Shown here: positions 8,588 through 15,419 of the stretch, in pieces
How positions within the stretch are numbered: position 1 is the first letter of the stretch
Layout of the letters: every line of letters begins with the position of its first letter
Source: Nocardia bovistercoris
Lineage (GTDB): Bacteria; Actinomycetota; Actinomycetes; Mycobacteriales; Mycobacteriaceae
NCBI RefSeq assembly: GCF_015674855.1
Contig: NZ_JADMLG010000013.1
Location: 127,327-191,326 of the forward strand
Direction of reading: 5' to 3'
Length of the DNA stretch: 64,000 bases
The notes under the pieces: model-generated
The model's input: the letters and a program-made list of their open reading frames with translations, nothing else
Told to the model about the DNA's origin: nothing
Databases searched by the model: none
Made by a program: the position numbers and the translations under genes

Positions 8588-9840
8588 CGGGGCCACAGCC
8601 GCGGGTCGGGGCGGAAACGCACGACCAGGCGGTCACCGTCGAGTTCGGCGCCCTCGACCGTGCACCGTTGCAATACCGGCGCGAGGCGCACCCGGCGCCG
8701 CACTCCGTCCGCTCCCACGATCAAATCGTCCTCCACTCGTCCCAGTCGCAGCGTCGCCGGATCGGCGACGGGCAGGGGCATGCGCATCGTGTACACCGAA
8801 TGCAGCCCGGCGCCCGATTCCCATCGGACCACCGGTTCACCGGAACTCGCGCGCGCCTCCGCCGGGTTGTCGACCAGCATAGGACGCGCCCGCACCGCGT
8901 AGGACAGGGCCGACAGGGAGTCGAGGCCCACCGGCTCGCGACCGGTGTGCGCGGTGATCACCACCGGCACCTCGCCCGCCGCGTCCCGCAGTCGCGCGAT
9001 CACCTCGAGCTGTTCGGCGCGGCGGCCGAGATACCAATGCACGGCGGGATGTTCGGCCGGACCCGAGGGCGGCGGCACCGGCGCGAGCGCCTTGTTGACG
9101 ACGATCTCGTCCACCCGAAGGCCGAGCAGCGCGGCCCCGGAACGGACCCGCTCGGCTTCGGCGATCGCGACCCGCTCGGCGACCGTGACCAGACGCGCTC
9201 CCGTCCTGCCGTGGTCGGCGAGCAGGTCGCGCACCGCGGTCACCGTCGCCACGATCCGGTCCACCGTGGCCGCGAGCACCGCGCGCCGCAGGTCGACACC
9301 CGCCGCGCTCATCGCCCGCGCGTGCGGCGGCCACACCCGTTCCACGTAGCCGAGCAACGTGTCCGGCGCGGTGAGGATGCGCATCATGTCGGCGGTGGGC
9401 GGGCAGTCGAGCACGAGGACGTCCCATTCGTCCTCCTCGACCAGTTGCGCGACCTCGACCAGCATCAACAGTTCCTGCACGCCCGGCAGGCCGGTCAATT
9501 CGGCCGGATCCAGCGCGGCGAGATCGATGCCGTGATCGTGGCCGCCGCCGGTGTCGAGGACCCGAACCACCTCGCGGAACCGATCCTCCAGCAGCGCAAG
9601 CGAATCCAGCTCGATCACGTCGAGTCCCGGTGCCACGCCGGTGATTCCGGGCACCGTACCCGCGTCGTGGGCGAAACGGAAGCCGAGCGCGTCGCCGAGG
9701 GAATGGGCCTGGTCGAGCGAGGCGATGAGTACCCGCTCCCCGGCGCGGACATAGGCCATCGCCGTCGCGCAGGCCAGCGTCGTCTTGCCGACTCCGCCCT
9801 TGCCGACGAACAGTTCCAGACGGGTCCGCGCCCCGGTCAG
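8584..9840 (-). CDS. ArsA/GET3-like P-loop ATPase (Rv2184c-like), apparent CTG start
   Basis: The 418-residue product begins LTGARTRLELFVGKGGVGKTTLA: the deviant Walker A motif KGGVGKTT of the ArsA/MinD (SIMIBI) ATPases is at residues 14-21, and VLDCPPTADM (switch II region) is near residue 140. ArsA-type ATPases act as dimers in protein targeting or metalloid efflux; no arsenite pump lies nearby. The first in-frame ATG (9759) would delete the P-loop. Upstream of it the only start-like codon is CTG at 9840, overlapping the stop of the preceding gene as CTGA with GAAGG just upstream, so the natural start is probably CTG. Operon partners are two START-like proteins. Confidence 0.85.
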   Translation of the reverse strand: MTGARTRLELFVGKGGVGKTTLACATAMAYVRAGERVLIASLDQAHSLGDALGFRFAHDAGTVPGITGVAPGLDVIELDSLALLEDRFREVVRVLDTGGGHDHGIDLAALDPAELTGLPGVQELLMLVEVAQLVEEDEWDVLVLDCPPTADMMRILTAPDTLLGYVERVWPPHARAMSAAGVDLRRAVLAATVDRIVATVTAVRDLLADHGRTGARLVTVAERVAIAEAERVRSGAALLGLRVDEIVVNKALAPVPPPSGPAEHPAVHWYLGRRAEQLEVIARLRDAAGEVPVVITAHTGREPVGLDSLSALSYAVRARPMLVDNPAEARASSGEPVVRWESGAGLHSVYTMRMPLPVADPATLRLGRVEDDLIVGADGVRRRVRLAPVLQRCTVEGAELDGDRLVVRFRPDPRLWPR

Positions 9841-10274
9841 CCTTCGACCCGTTTCTTCAGCTCCTTGAGCGCGGTGTCGGTGATGACCTTCTCGGCCTTG
9901 CGTTTGAACATCCCGATCATCGGGATGTTCAGGTCGACGGTCAGTTCGTAGACGACCTCGGTGGTGCCGTCGGGCTGGTCGAGCAGCTCGTAGCTGCCGT
10001 CCTGCGCCTTCTGTAGTTCACCGCTGAGCAGTTTCCAACTGACCGACTTGTCGTCGGGGCGCCAGGTGTAGGACAGCACGTAGGTGTCCTTGACGACGCC
10101 CGCGTCGAGCACGAAACGGGCGGTGCGCGCGCGCCCGTCGGCGCCGGACTCGAGCACCTCGACCGACTTCGCCGCCGCGACCCACTCCGGATAGGACTCC
10201 AGATCGGCGATGACGGCCATCACCCGCCGCGAGGGTGCCTCGATCAGGATCGACCTCTGAGTGCGGTCGGCCAT
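9837..10274 (-). CDS. SRPBCC (START-like) family protein, Rv2185c-like
   Basis: A 145-residue protein with the polyketide cyclase/START fold pattern: SILIEAPSRRVMAVIADLESYPEWV at the N-terminus (typical of the family), alternating beta strands, and a long C-terminal amphipathic helix ending KELKKRVEG. Such proteins enclose a hydrophobic ligand; the M. tuberculosis counterpart (TB16.3) is an abundant protein of unknown role. It is coupled to the ArsA-like ATPase through the overlapping stop at 9837-9839. ATG 10274 is preceded by AAAGGAA at suitable distance. Confidence 0.88.
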   Translation of the reverse strand: MADRTQRSILIEAPSRRVMAVIADLESYPEWVAAAKSVEVLESGADGRARTARFVLDAGVVKDTYVLSYTWRPDDKSVSWKLLSGELQKAQDGSYELLDQPDGTTEVVYELTVDLNIPMIGMFKRKAEKVITDTALKELKKRVEG

Positions 10275-10352
10275 GGGGTCAACGGTTCCTTTCCAGCGAC
10301 GATGCTCGGCCCATCGACGATATGCGGTGGGCGGTGCGATGGATGCGGCGGA

Positions 10353-10736
10353 TCAGGCGGCCGGGGTCACGCCCGCGGGGCGCCCGGCCTCCAAACGCGA
10401 CTTGACCTCGAACGACATCACCCTGCCCGCCACCCGGCGCGCCCGATTCGCGGCGAGCAGGTCGCGCGGCGACATCCGCTGCGCGCCCTTCGGCTCGGCG
10501 TGCAGGAAGTAGTGCAGGATCACCCCGTCCAGCGACGGTTCGAGCCACACCTCCATGGTCCCGGTCAAGCCGCCGGATACCGACCAGCGAAACCCCTTGT
10601 CGCCGCGATCCTCCCTGACCTCCAGGGTGAGATCCGGCCACCACTCGCGCCACCGGTTCGGACCGCCGAGGATTTCGGCCACCGCGGCGCCGTCGGCGGC
10701 GACGAACGTCTGGTCCGCGACCTGAATGCTGCTCAC
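10353..10736 (-). CDS. SRPBCC-like protein, Rv2186c-like
   Basis: A 127-residue protein: SSIQVADQTFVAADGAAVAEILGGPNRWREWWPDL resembles the beta1-alpha1 start of SRPBCC proteins, followed by GFRWSVSGGLTGTMEVWLEP strands and a basic C-terminal helix. It is a paralogue-like neighbour of the previous gene, as in M. tuberculosis where Rv2185c and Rv2186c are adjacent. The start is taken as GTG 10736, which has TAGTCT 7 nt upstream and little ribosome binding site, so the message is probably leaderless. The frame remains open to 10817 but that extension is low-complexity Ala/Asp. Confidence 0.8.
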   Translation of the reverse strand: MSSIQVADQTFVAADGAAVAEILGGPNRWREWWPDLTLEVREDRGDKGFRWSVSGGLTGTMEVWLEPSLDGVILHYFLHAEPKGAQRMSPRDLLAANRARRVAGRVMSFEVKSRLEAGRPAGVTPAA

Positions 10737-10743
10737 CTCGCTG

Positions 10744-10749
10744 AGACTA
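10744..10749 (-). promoter_or_regulatory. -10 box (TAGTCT) for leaderless Rv2186c-like gene
   Basis: TAGTCT on the minus strand, seven nucleotides before the GTG at 10736. This TANNNT-N6/7-start layout recurs upstream of several genes in the window. Confidence 0.5.
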
Positions 10750-10824
10750 GTAGATGGCCGCACGTCCGCGTCCGCGGCTGCCGCCGCATCCTTCAGCTGC
10801 CGCCGCATCCTCGGCACCGCACGG

Positions 10825-11952
10825 TCAGCGCAGCAGATGGCGCAGACGGGCGCCGAGGGTGTCCCAACGCCACTGCTGTTCCACCCAGGCGCGACCCGCC
10901 TCGCCCATCCGCGCCGCCGCGTCGCGATCGGCGAGCACGTCGACGACGGCCCCGGCGATGTCGGCGATGTCGCGGCCGTCGACCACCCGGCCCGTCTTCC
11001 CCTCGATCACCGTCTCGGGCGCGCCGCCGGAGCGGCCCGCCACCACCGGAACCCCGGTCGCCGATGCCTCCAGGTACACGATGCCGAGCCCCTCCACGTC
11101 GAGGCCCGCGCCGCGGGTACGCGATGGCATCGCGAACACGTCGGCGATCGTGTGATGGGCCGCCAACTCCGCCGAGGGCACCCGGCCGGTGAACACCACG
11201 TCCCGCGCGACCCCCGCCGAGTCCGCCAGACTCCGCAGCTTCTGCTCGTAGGGGCCGCCGCCCGCGATCACCAGCACCGCGCCGTCGATCCGGGTGCGAA
11301 TATCGCGCATCGCGGCGATCAACGCGTCCTGACCCTTGCGCGGCACCAGCCGCGACAGGCACAGGATCGTCGGGCGCTCACCGAGTCCGTAGCGGGCGCG
11401 CAGTTCCGCGCGGGCGGCCGGATCGGGACGGAACACCTCCGAATCCACGCCGGGCGGCAGGTACTCCAACGCCGAATTCGGGCCGAAAGCCGAGGCGAAA
11501 CGGCCGCGCGTGTATTTGCTGACGTAGGTAACCACGTCGGTGTGCTCGCCGATCGACCGCAGCGCCTGACGGGCCGCGGGCAGCATCGACCAACCCACCT
11601 CGTGACCGTGCGTGCTGGCGAGCACTCGCTCGGCCCCGGCCGCGCGCAGCCGCGCGGAAAGCAGGGCCAACGGCGCCGCCGCGCCGAACCACACTGTGTC
11701 GCAGTTCTCCTCGCGCAGCAGGCGCGCGGCCCGGCGCAGCACCATCGGCGTCGGGAGCATCAGCGTGGTCGGGTGGCGCACCACCTGGAACTTCTGTCGG
11801 GCGTCGAACTTCGAATGACTGTCGCCGCGCCAGCGGGGCGCGTACACCACGAGATCATCCGGCGGCAACTGGCCCGCGAGGGCCTGCAGATAGGACTGGA
11901 TACCGCCCGGCCGCGGCGGGAAATCATTGGTAACCAGCAAGGTTCGAGCCAT
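10825..11952 (-). CDS. pimB: GDP-mannose-dependent phosphatidylinositol monomannoside mannosyltransferase (PimB')
   Basis: The 375-residue GT-B enzyme starts MARTLLVTNDFPPRPGGIQSY, as in the PimB' family (Rv2188c, cg2400). It has the donor-site LCLSRLVPRKGQD segment and the family-4 E-x7-E motif in VEGLGIVYLEA (about 290). PimB' adds the second mannose to PIM1 to give PIM2 on the cytoplasmic face, the base of PIM, lipomannan and lipoarabinomannan. Gene position is the same in mycobacteria and corynebacteria. A larger open frame to 12150 is an artefact overlapping the next gene; ATG 11952 is certain by homology. The fadD15 (Rv2187) gene found here in M. tuberculosis is absent. Confidence 0.93.
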   Translation of the reverse strand: MARTLLVTNDFPPRPGGIQSYLQALAGQLPPDDLVVYAPRWRGDSHSKFDARQKFQVVRHPTTLMLPTPMVLRRAARLLREENCDTVWFGAAAPLALLSARLRAAGAERVLASTHGHEVGWSMLPAARQALRSIGEHTDVVTYVSKYTRGRFASAFGPNSALEYLPPGVDSEVFRPDPAARAELRARYGLGERPTILCLSRLVPRKGQDALIAAMRDIRTRIDGAVLVIAGGGPYEQKLRSLADSAGVARDVVFTGRVPSAELAAHHTIADVFAMPSRTRGAGLDVEGLGIVYLEASATGVPVVAGRSGGAPETVIEGKTGRVVDGRDIADIAGAVVDVLADRDAAARMGEAGRAWVEQQWRWDTLGARLRHLLR

Positions 11953-11980
11953 GGCAACCAACCTATCCGGTGCGTCCGTT

Positions 11981-12964
11981 TCACCGGATGCGGGTCGACA
12001 GCCAACCCCGCCAGCCGGTGACGAATTCCGCACGGCCGACGCCGAGCGTCGCGCGCAGCACCCGGTCCTCGCCCGCGGTGTCCAACGGCGCGGCCGCCAG
12101 CGCGCGGTACAGATCGACCAGCCTCGGCTCGCCGTAGGCGTCGGCGACATACGCGCAGACCGTCCACGCCGACTCGTACGCCTCGGCGGCGCGCGGGCCG
12201 ACCAGGTCGGCGGCCGCGGGCAGGTCGGCGGGGAGCAGTTCGGCCGCCAGGTGACCGGCGACGGTGGGTGCGATCTCGGCGAAGGCCCGGCCGCCGCCGC
12301 GGTGTGCGGCGTATTCGGCGAAACCCTCCAGCATCCAGGCGGGCGCGCCGTCGGCGGTGTCGGTGCGGGTGGCGACGTGGGTGAGTTCGTGCCGCAGCAG
12401 GGTGCGCAGCGCGTCGGGGGACAGGCGACGGCCCGCCTCGGGACTGAACACCACGCGCGAACCGCTCGGCTCGGCGCCCGGCGGGAACGGATCGGTGACC
12501 GTCACCGCGGCGACCTCGCCCGGCAGTATCGAACTCGAGCGCACCAGCGCGGCGAATTCGGACGGGTTGCTCGCGACCACCACCAGGGCCGAACCCGGCC
12601 GCGCGCGCCCGAGCAGGTCGGTGATCGCCGCGGTGGCGGGCGCGAGTTCGGCGCCGAGCACCGCCATCTCCGCGCGCTGCCCGTCGTGCCCGACCACGAT
12701 GGCTTCGCGGTCGGCGCCCGTGGGGAAGCGTTCGGCGACCACTGCGCCGAAAGGTTCCATGGTCCGGCGCACCGGGGCGAGCCGCGGATCGTCGCCCGCG
12801 GGCGCCACCGCGGGCTGGGCGGCCGTGATCCTCGGGACCGCGACCTTCGGCACCAGCAGCAGCGCGCCGCCCGCGCCGGTGAGCCCGACCAGCAGCGCCA
12901 GCGTCACGGCGAACCTGGCGCGTCCGCGCTCGGCGCACCAGGCGCGAAACCCATGCATCCGCAT
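11981..12964 (-). CDS. Membrane-anchored peptidase-MA (gluzincin) family protein
   Basis: The 327-residue protein has an N-terminal basic stretch and one membrane helix (about residues 18-38, FAVTLALLVGLTGAGGALLLV), then an extracytoplasmic domain. LRHELTHVATR gives the zinc HExxH motif (about 190), and WMLEGFAEYAA about 25 residues later supplies the third ligand glutamate, the pattern of peptidase MA-like gluzincins. A surface metallopeptidase is likely; the substrate is unknown. It lies 28 bp upstream of pimB and 6 bp downstream of the NlpC/P60 gene, so all three probably share a transcript. Confidence 0.83.
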   Translation of the reverse strand: MRMHGFRAWCAERGRARFAVTLALLVGLTGAGGALLLVPKVAVPRITAAQPAVAPAGDDPRLAPVRRTMEPFGAVVAERFPTGADREAIVVGHDGQRAEMAVLGAELAPATAAITDLLGRARPGSALVVVASNPSEFAALVRSSSILPGEVAAVTVTDPFPPGAEPSGSRVVFSPEAGRRLSPDALRTLLRHELTHVATRTDTADGAPAWMLEGFAEYAAHRGGGRAFAEIAPTVAGHLAAELLPADLPAAADLVGPRAAEAYESAWTVCAYVADAYGEPRLVDLYRALAAAPLDTAGEDRVLRATLGVGRAEFVTGWRGWLSTRIR

Positions 12965-12970
12965 GGGACG

Positions 12971-14032
12971 TCAGTATCGCCGAGCGGAGTGGAACGGTGT
13001 CGTATTGATGGGGGCGACGGCGACCGGAACGCCGAAGGTGGACGCGTGCACCATGAGTCCGTTGCCCGCGTAGATGCCGACGTGGGAGATGTCGGAGTAG
13101 AAGAAGATCACGTCACCGGGCTGCATCTGGTCCTTGGGCACCGGCGTGCCGTACCGCGCCTGCTGCGAACTCGTGCGCGGCACATCCTCGCCGACCTGTT
13201 TGAAGGCCCACTGCACCAGGCCGGAGCAGTCGAACTGGCGCGGACCGGTGGCGCCCCAGACGTACGGGTCGCCGATGCGGGTGAGCGCGGCGGCCAGCGC
13301 GCTGGTGCCGCTGCCCGGCACCAGACCCTCCAGCAGGCTGTCTCGGTCGAAGCCGGGCGGGAACGCGGCGCCCGCCAGCGCGGACTTGTCGCCCGCCGAC
13401 AGCGCGCCCCATGCCTCGACCACCTGGGTGACGGCGCCGCCGAGGGCGCCGCGCTTGCTCTCCAGGTCGGCGCGCACCTGTTCGGCCTTGTCGGCGGCGC
13501 CGCGCGCGGTGTCGGCGGCGGCGCGCGCGGCGGTCTCCGCGGCCTGGGCGGCGTCGTTGGCCTTCTTGAAGTGCTTGAGCTGTTCGGTGGTCTTGGATTC
13601 CACCACGTCCAGCGTCGACATCTGGTCGAGCAGTTGCTGCGGTGAATCGCTGACCAGCACCGCGAACATCCGGTTGGTGCGCGCGCCCTGGTAGGCGGCG
13701 ATGGCGGTGCGGTCGATGACCGGCTGGAAGCGGCGGACCTCGTCGCGGGCCGCGTTCAACGCGTCGGTGCGCGCGGCGAGTACGGCGTCGGCCTCGTGTT
13801 GCACCGACAGTTTCGCGTCCAGATCGGACTGGGCCTCCAGCGCCTGCTGATTGAGCTGCTCGGATTCGCGCGACAGTTCGATCATGCGTCGCACGGCCTC
13901 GCTCGCCGTGCTCGGCATCGCCACCGGATCGGCCAGCGCGGGCGTGCCGCCGTTCGGGACGACGATCAGGACACCGGCCGCTAGCGCCGCTCCCACCAGA
14001 CGTCGCGTCGATTGTCTTCGGTCTGCTGCCAC
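12971..14032 (-). CDS. Secreted NlpC/P60 peptidoglycan endopeptidase with coiled-coil domain (RipC/Rv2190c-like)
   Basis: The 353-residue protein has a signal peptide (hydrophobic 10-25, cleavage near ALA-DP at about 35), a long coiled-coil region (about 45-215), and a C-terminal NlpC/P60 domain. The catalytic triad is visible: FDCSGLVQW (Cys about 268), SDISHVGIYAG (His about 317) and VHAS (His about 329). Such D,L-endopeptidases cut peptide stems during cell separation; the coiled coil is usually an inhibitory/regulatory region docked by FtsEX in relatives. GTG 14032 gives the proper signal peptide. Its upstream region carries a 19-bp element shared with the next NlpC/P60 gene. Confidence 0.92.
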   Translation of the reverse strand: MAADRRQSTRRLVGAALAAGVLIVVPNGGTPALADPVAMPSTASEAVRRMIELSRESEQLNQQALEAQSDLDAKLSVQHEADAVLAARTDALNAARDEVRRFQPVIDRTAIAAYQGARTNRMFAVLVSDSPQQLLDQMSTLDVVESKTTEQLKHFKKANDAAQAAETAARAAADTARGAADKAEQVRADLESKRGALGGAVTQVVEAWGALSAGDKSALAGAAFPPGFDRDSLLEGLVPGSGTSALAAALTRIGDPYVWGATGPRQFDCSGLVQWAFKQVGEDVPRTSSQQARYGTPVPKDQMQPGDVIFFYSDISHVGIYAGNGLMVHASTFGVPVAVAPINTTPFHSARRY

Positions 14033-14111
14033 GGCCTGCGCTGTCCCGTTCTACTCGAGCGACGGTGTGTCGGGCCAGGCCCGAACGGGGAGTCGGCGAC
14101 GTTCGGGAACC

Positions 14112-14143
14112 CCGTAACCCGGAAGGTCTCGGTTAGGTTACGG
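14112..14143 (-). promoter_or_regulatory. Shared 19-bp element (copy 1), GTAACC-type
   Basis: Positions 14124-14142 match positions 14886-14904 at 16 of 19 bases. On the minus strand the element reads CGTAACC-N4-CGAGACCT. It lies 92-110 nt upstream of the NlpC/P60 start at 14032; the other copy lies 87-105 nt upstream of the second NlpC/P60 start. Here it also forms half of a perfect 8-bp inverted repeat, CCGTAACC (14112-14119) / GGTTACGG (14136-14143). GTAAC half-sites are known in targets of the response regulator MtrA in related genera, so an MtrA site is a reasonable guess. Confidence 0.55.
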
Positions 14144-14182
14144 AACGGCGTGTGCCGTGTCCAGCAGAGCCCGCGGCGACCC

Positions 14183-14224
14183 GGGACGGACTGTCCCGGC
14201 GCCGGGTCGATGCACCCGGCGCCG
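14183..14224 (-). terminator. Double hairpin terminator after the second NlpC/P60 gene
   Basis: A perfect 11-bp stem with 6-nt loop (14197-14207 / 14214-14224) begins five bases past the stop of the 14230-14799 gene, followed by a smaller 5-bp hairpin (14183-14187 / 14193-14197). No T-run. It separates the two NlpC/P60 genes. Confidence 0.65.
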
Positions 14225-14229
14225 ATGGG

Positions 14230-14799
14230 TCAGAAGTGCCGCGCGCCCGCGAAGGGCATGGACGAGATCGGCGCGATGCGCACCGGGGTGCCCGAGGTGG
14301 AGGCGTGCACCACATTGCCGTCGCCCGCGTACAGGCCGGAGTGGCCGCCGTCGTAGAACGACACCAGGTCGCCGGGCTGCAACGAGTCCAGCGAAACCGG
14401 CGCGCCCGAGGAGAGTTGCGCGCCGCTGGTGCGCGGTAAGTTCATGCCCGCTTCGCGGTAGGCCCACTGGACCAGGCCGGAGCAGTCGAAGGCGTCGGGC
14501 CCCGAGGCGCCGTAGACGTAGGGTGCGCCGATCTTGCTCAGCGCGGCGTCGAGGGCGACCTCGCCGATGCTCTTCTTGGGCGCGACGAACGGCAGCGGCG
14601 CGCCGGGCACCTCGAGGCCGGGGATGCCCGGCGGGATCGCGATCTCGTTGGGGACCTCGAAGGTTCCGACGCCGGGGATGGTGACCGGCTGGGCCGAGGC
14701 GGTGGCGGCGGGGAGGAGGATCGCGCCGATGGAGGCAGCGCCGACGGTGCAGGCGGCGACGGCACGCCGCGCCTGTCGCTTGACGGTGTTGGACGCCAT
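14230..14799 (-). CDS. Secreted NlpC/P60 peptidoglycan endopeptidase, short form (RipB/RipD-like)
   Basis: The 189-residue protein has a signal peptide (TVGAASIGAILLPAATASA, cleavage near residue 37), a Pro-rich linker of about 35 residues, and one NlpC/P60 domain. The triad is present: FDCSGLVQW (Cys about 104), GGHSGLYAG (His about 154), VVHAST (about 166). Unlike its neighbour it has no coiled coil, so it may be unregulated or depend on a partner. The DNA and protein ends of the two paralogues are similar (PVPVAPI/PVRIAPI, FHSARRY/FAGARHF), consistent with an old tandem duplication, as in corynebacteria (cg2401/cg2402). ATG 14799 has GGAAG upstream. Confidence 0.92.
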   Translation of the reverse strand: MASNTVKRQARRAVAACTVGAASIGAILLPAATASAQPVTIPGVGTFEVPNEIAIPPGIPGLEVPGAPLPFVAPKKSIGEVALDAALSKIGAPYVYGASGPDAFDCSGLVQWAYREAGMNLPRTSGAQLSSGAPVSLDSLQPGDLVSFYDGGHSGLYAGDGNVVHASTSGTPVRIAPISSMPFAGARHF

Positions 14800-14885
14800 G
14801 ATGCGTACTTCCAATCTGCCCCACGACGCCGCACCCGGTGGCGCGGCTGACGTTGGCTCGCCACGATTCGCGGCGGGACTCCGTG

Positions 14886-14904
14886 AGGTCTCGAAAAGGT
14901 TACG
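14886..14904 (-). promoter_or_regulatory. Shared 19-bp element (copy 2), GTAACC-type
   Basis: Second copy of the element described at 14112-14143, with three substitutions (the GGTTA centre becomes GAAAA). It lies 87-105 nt upstream of ATG 14799, nearly the same spacing as copy 1. On the minus strand a TTTACA hexamer lies 18-23 bp further upstream (14922-14927), which might be a -35 element, but this is weak. Confidence 0.55.
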
Positions 14905-14927
14905 AACACATCACGGTGGTTTGTAAA

Positions 14928-15406
14928 GTCGCACTACCGCGAAATGCCGGAAACCCGCGTCGGCGGCGAAACCGGGCTGGGACATTTCTCACAGGAATCA
15001 CGAAAAGATAACGAATGGGAATACGCGCGGGGCGCGCCGGGCTGCGGCGGCCGTGTCGTCGGGAGCGTCGTGATGACTCACATCCGTGGGATTCGGCGGG
15101 TTTCGCCAGCTCGCGCGCTGGAATCCGGTGGTACTACCGTCCCGGAATCGATCGATGGCGTGCGGGTGTCGATACGGGCGGCTCGGGACCGCCATCGTGA
15201 TCGAGGTTGCCCGCGCCGGATCCCGGCTGGTGATGCATATTTGATATTAATGTGAAGTGGGCCACTTTTTGGTGTAGCGGATCGGCAGACGGGCATCGAA
15301 ACGAAATCCTCGCGTGGCAGTCCCGGCGAATCGCGTGCGATTCCGCGCGCCCGGAAACGTGTCGCGGCGGGCCGTCCGACCCCGCGATCCTGTCGTACCC
15401 CCGCTC
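14928..15406. other. Divergent intergenic region between NlpC/P60 gene and exonuclease gene
   Basis: About 480 bp containing an A/T-rich patch at 15235-15275, with a small palindrome AAGTGG-G-CCACTT (15255-15267) followed by T5 on the plus strand. A 103-codon open frame (14944-15255) has no ribosome binding site and no recognisable content and is not called as a gene. Confidence 0.4.
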
Positions 15407-15412
15407 TACGCT
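15407..15412 (+). promoter_or_regulatory. -10 box (TACGCT) for leaderless exonuclease/UvrC-like gene
   Basis: TACGCT followed by seven bases and the GTG at 15420. No Shine-Dalgarno-like sequence lies before the GTG, so transcription probably begins at the start codon. Confidence 0.55.
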
Positions 15413-15419
15413 GCACGCC

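Noticed and set aside
14815..15000. ydaO (cyclic di-AMP) riboswitch upstream of the NlpC/P60 gene
   Set aside because: These riboswitches often precede NlpC/P60 and Rpf genes, and GAGCCAACGTCAGC is present, but the conserved GGGTGAATC and CCGAAnCCGnCAGnTAACC parts are missing.
14944..15255. 103-codon plus-strand ORF in the divergent region before the exonuclease gene
   Set aside because: No ribosome binding site or leaderless box at its start and no plausible domain; overlaps the promoter region of the divergent NlpC/P60 gene.
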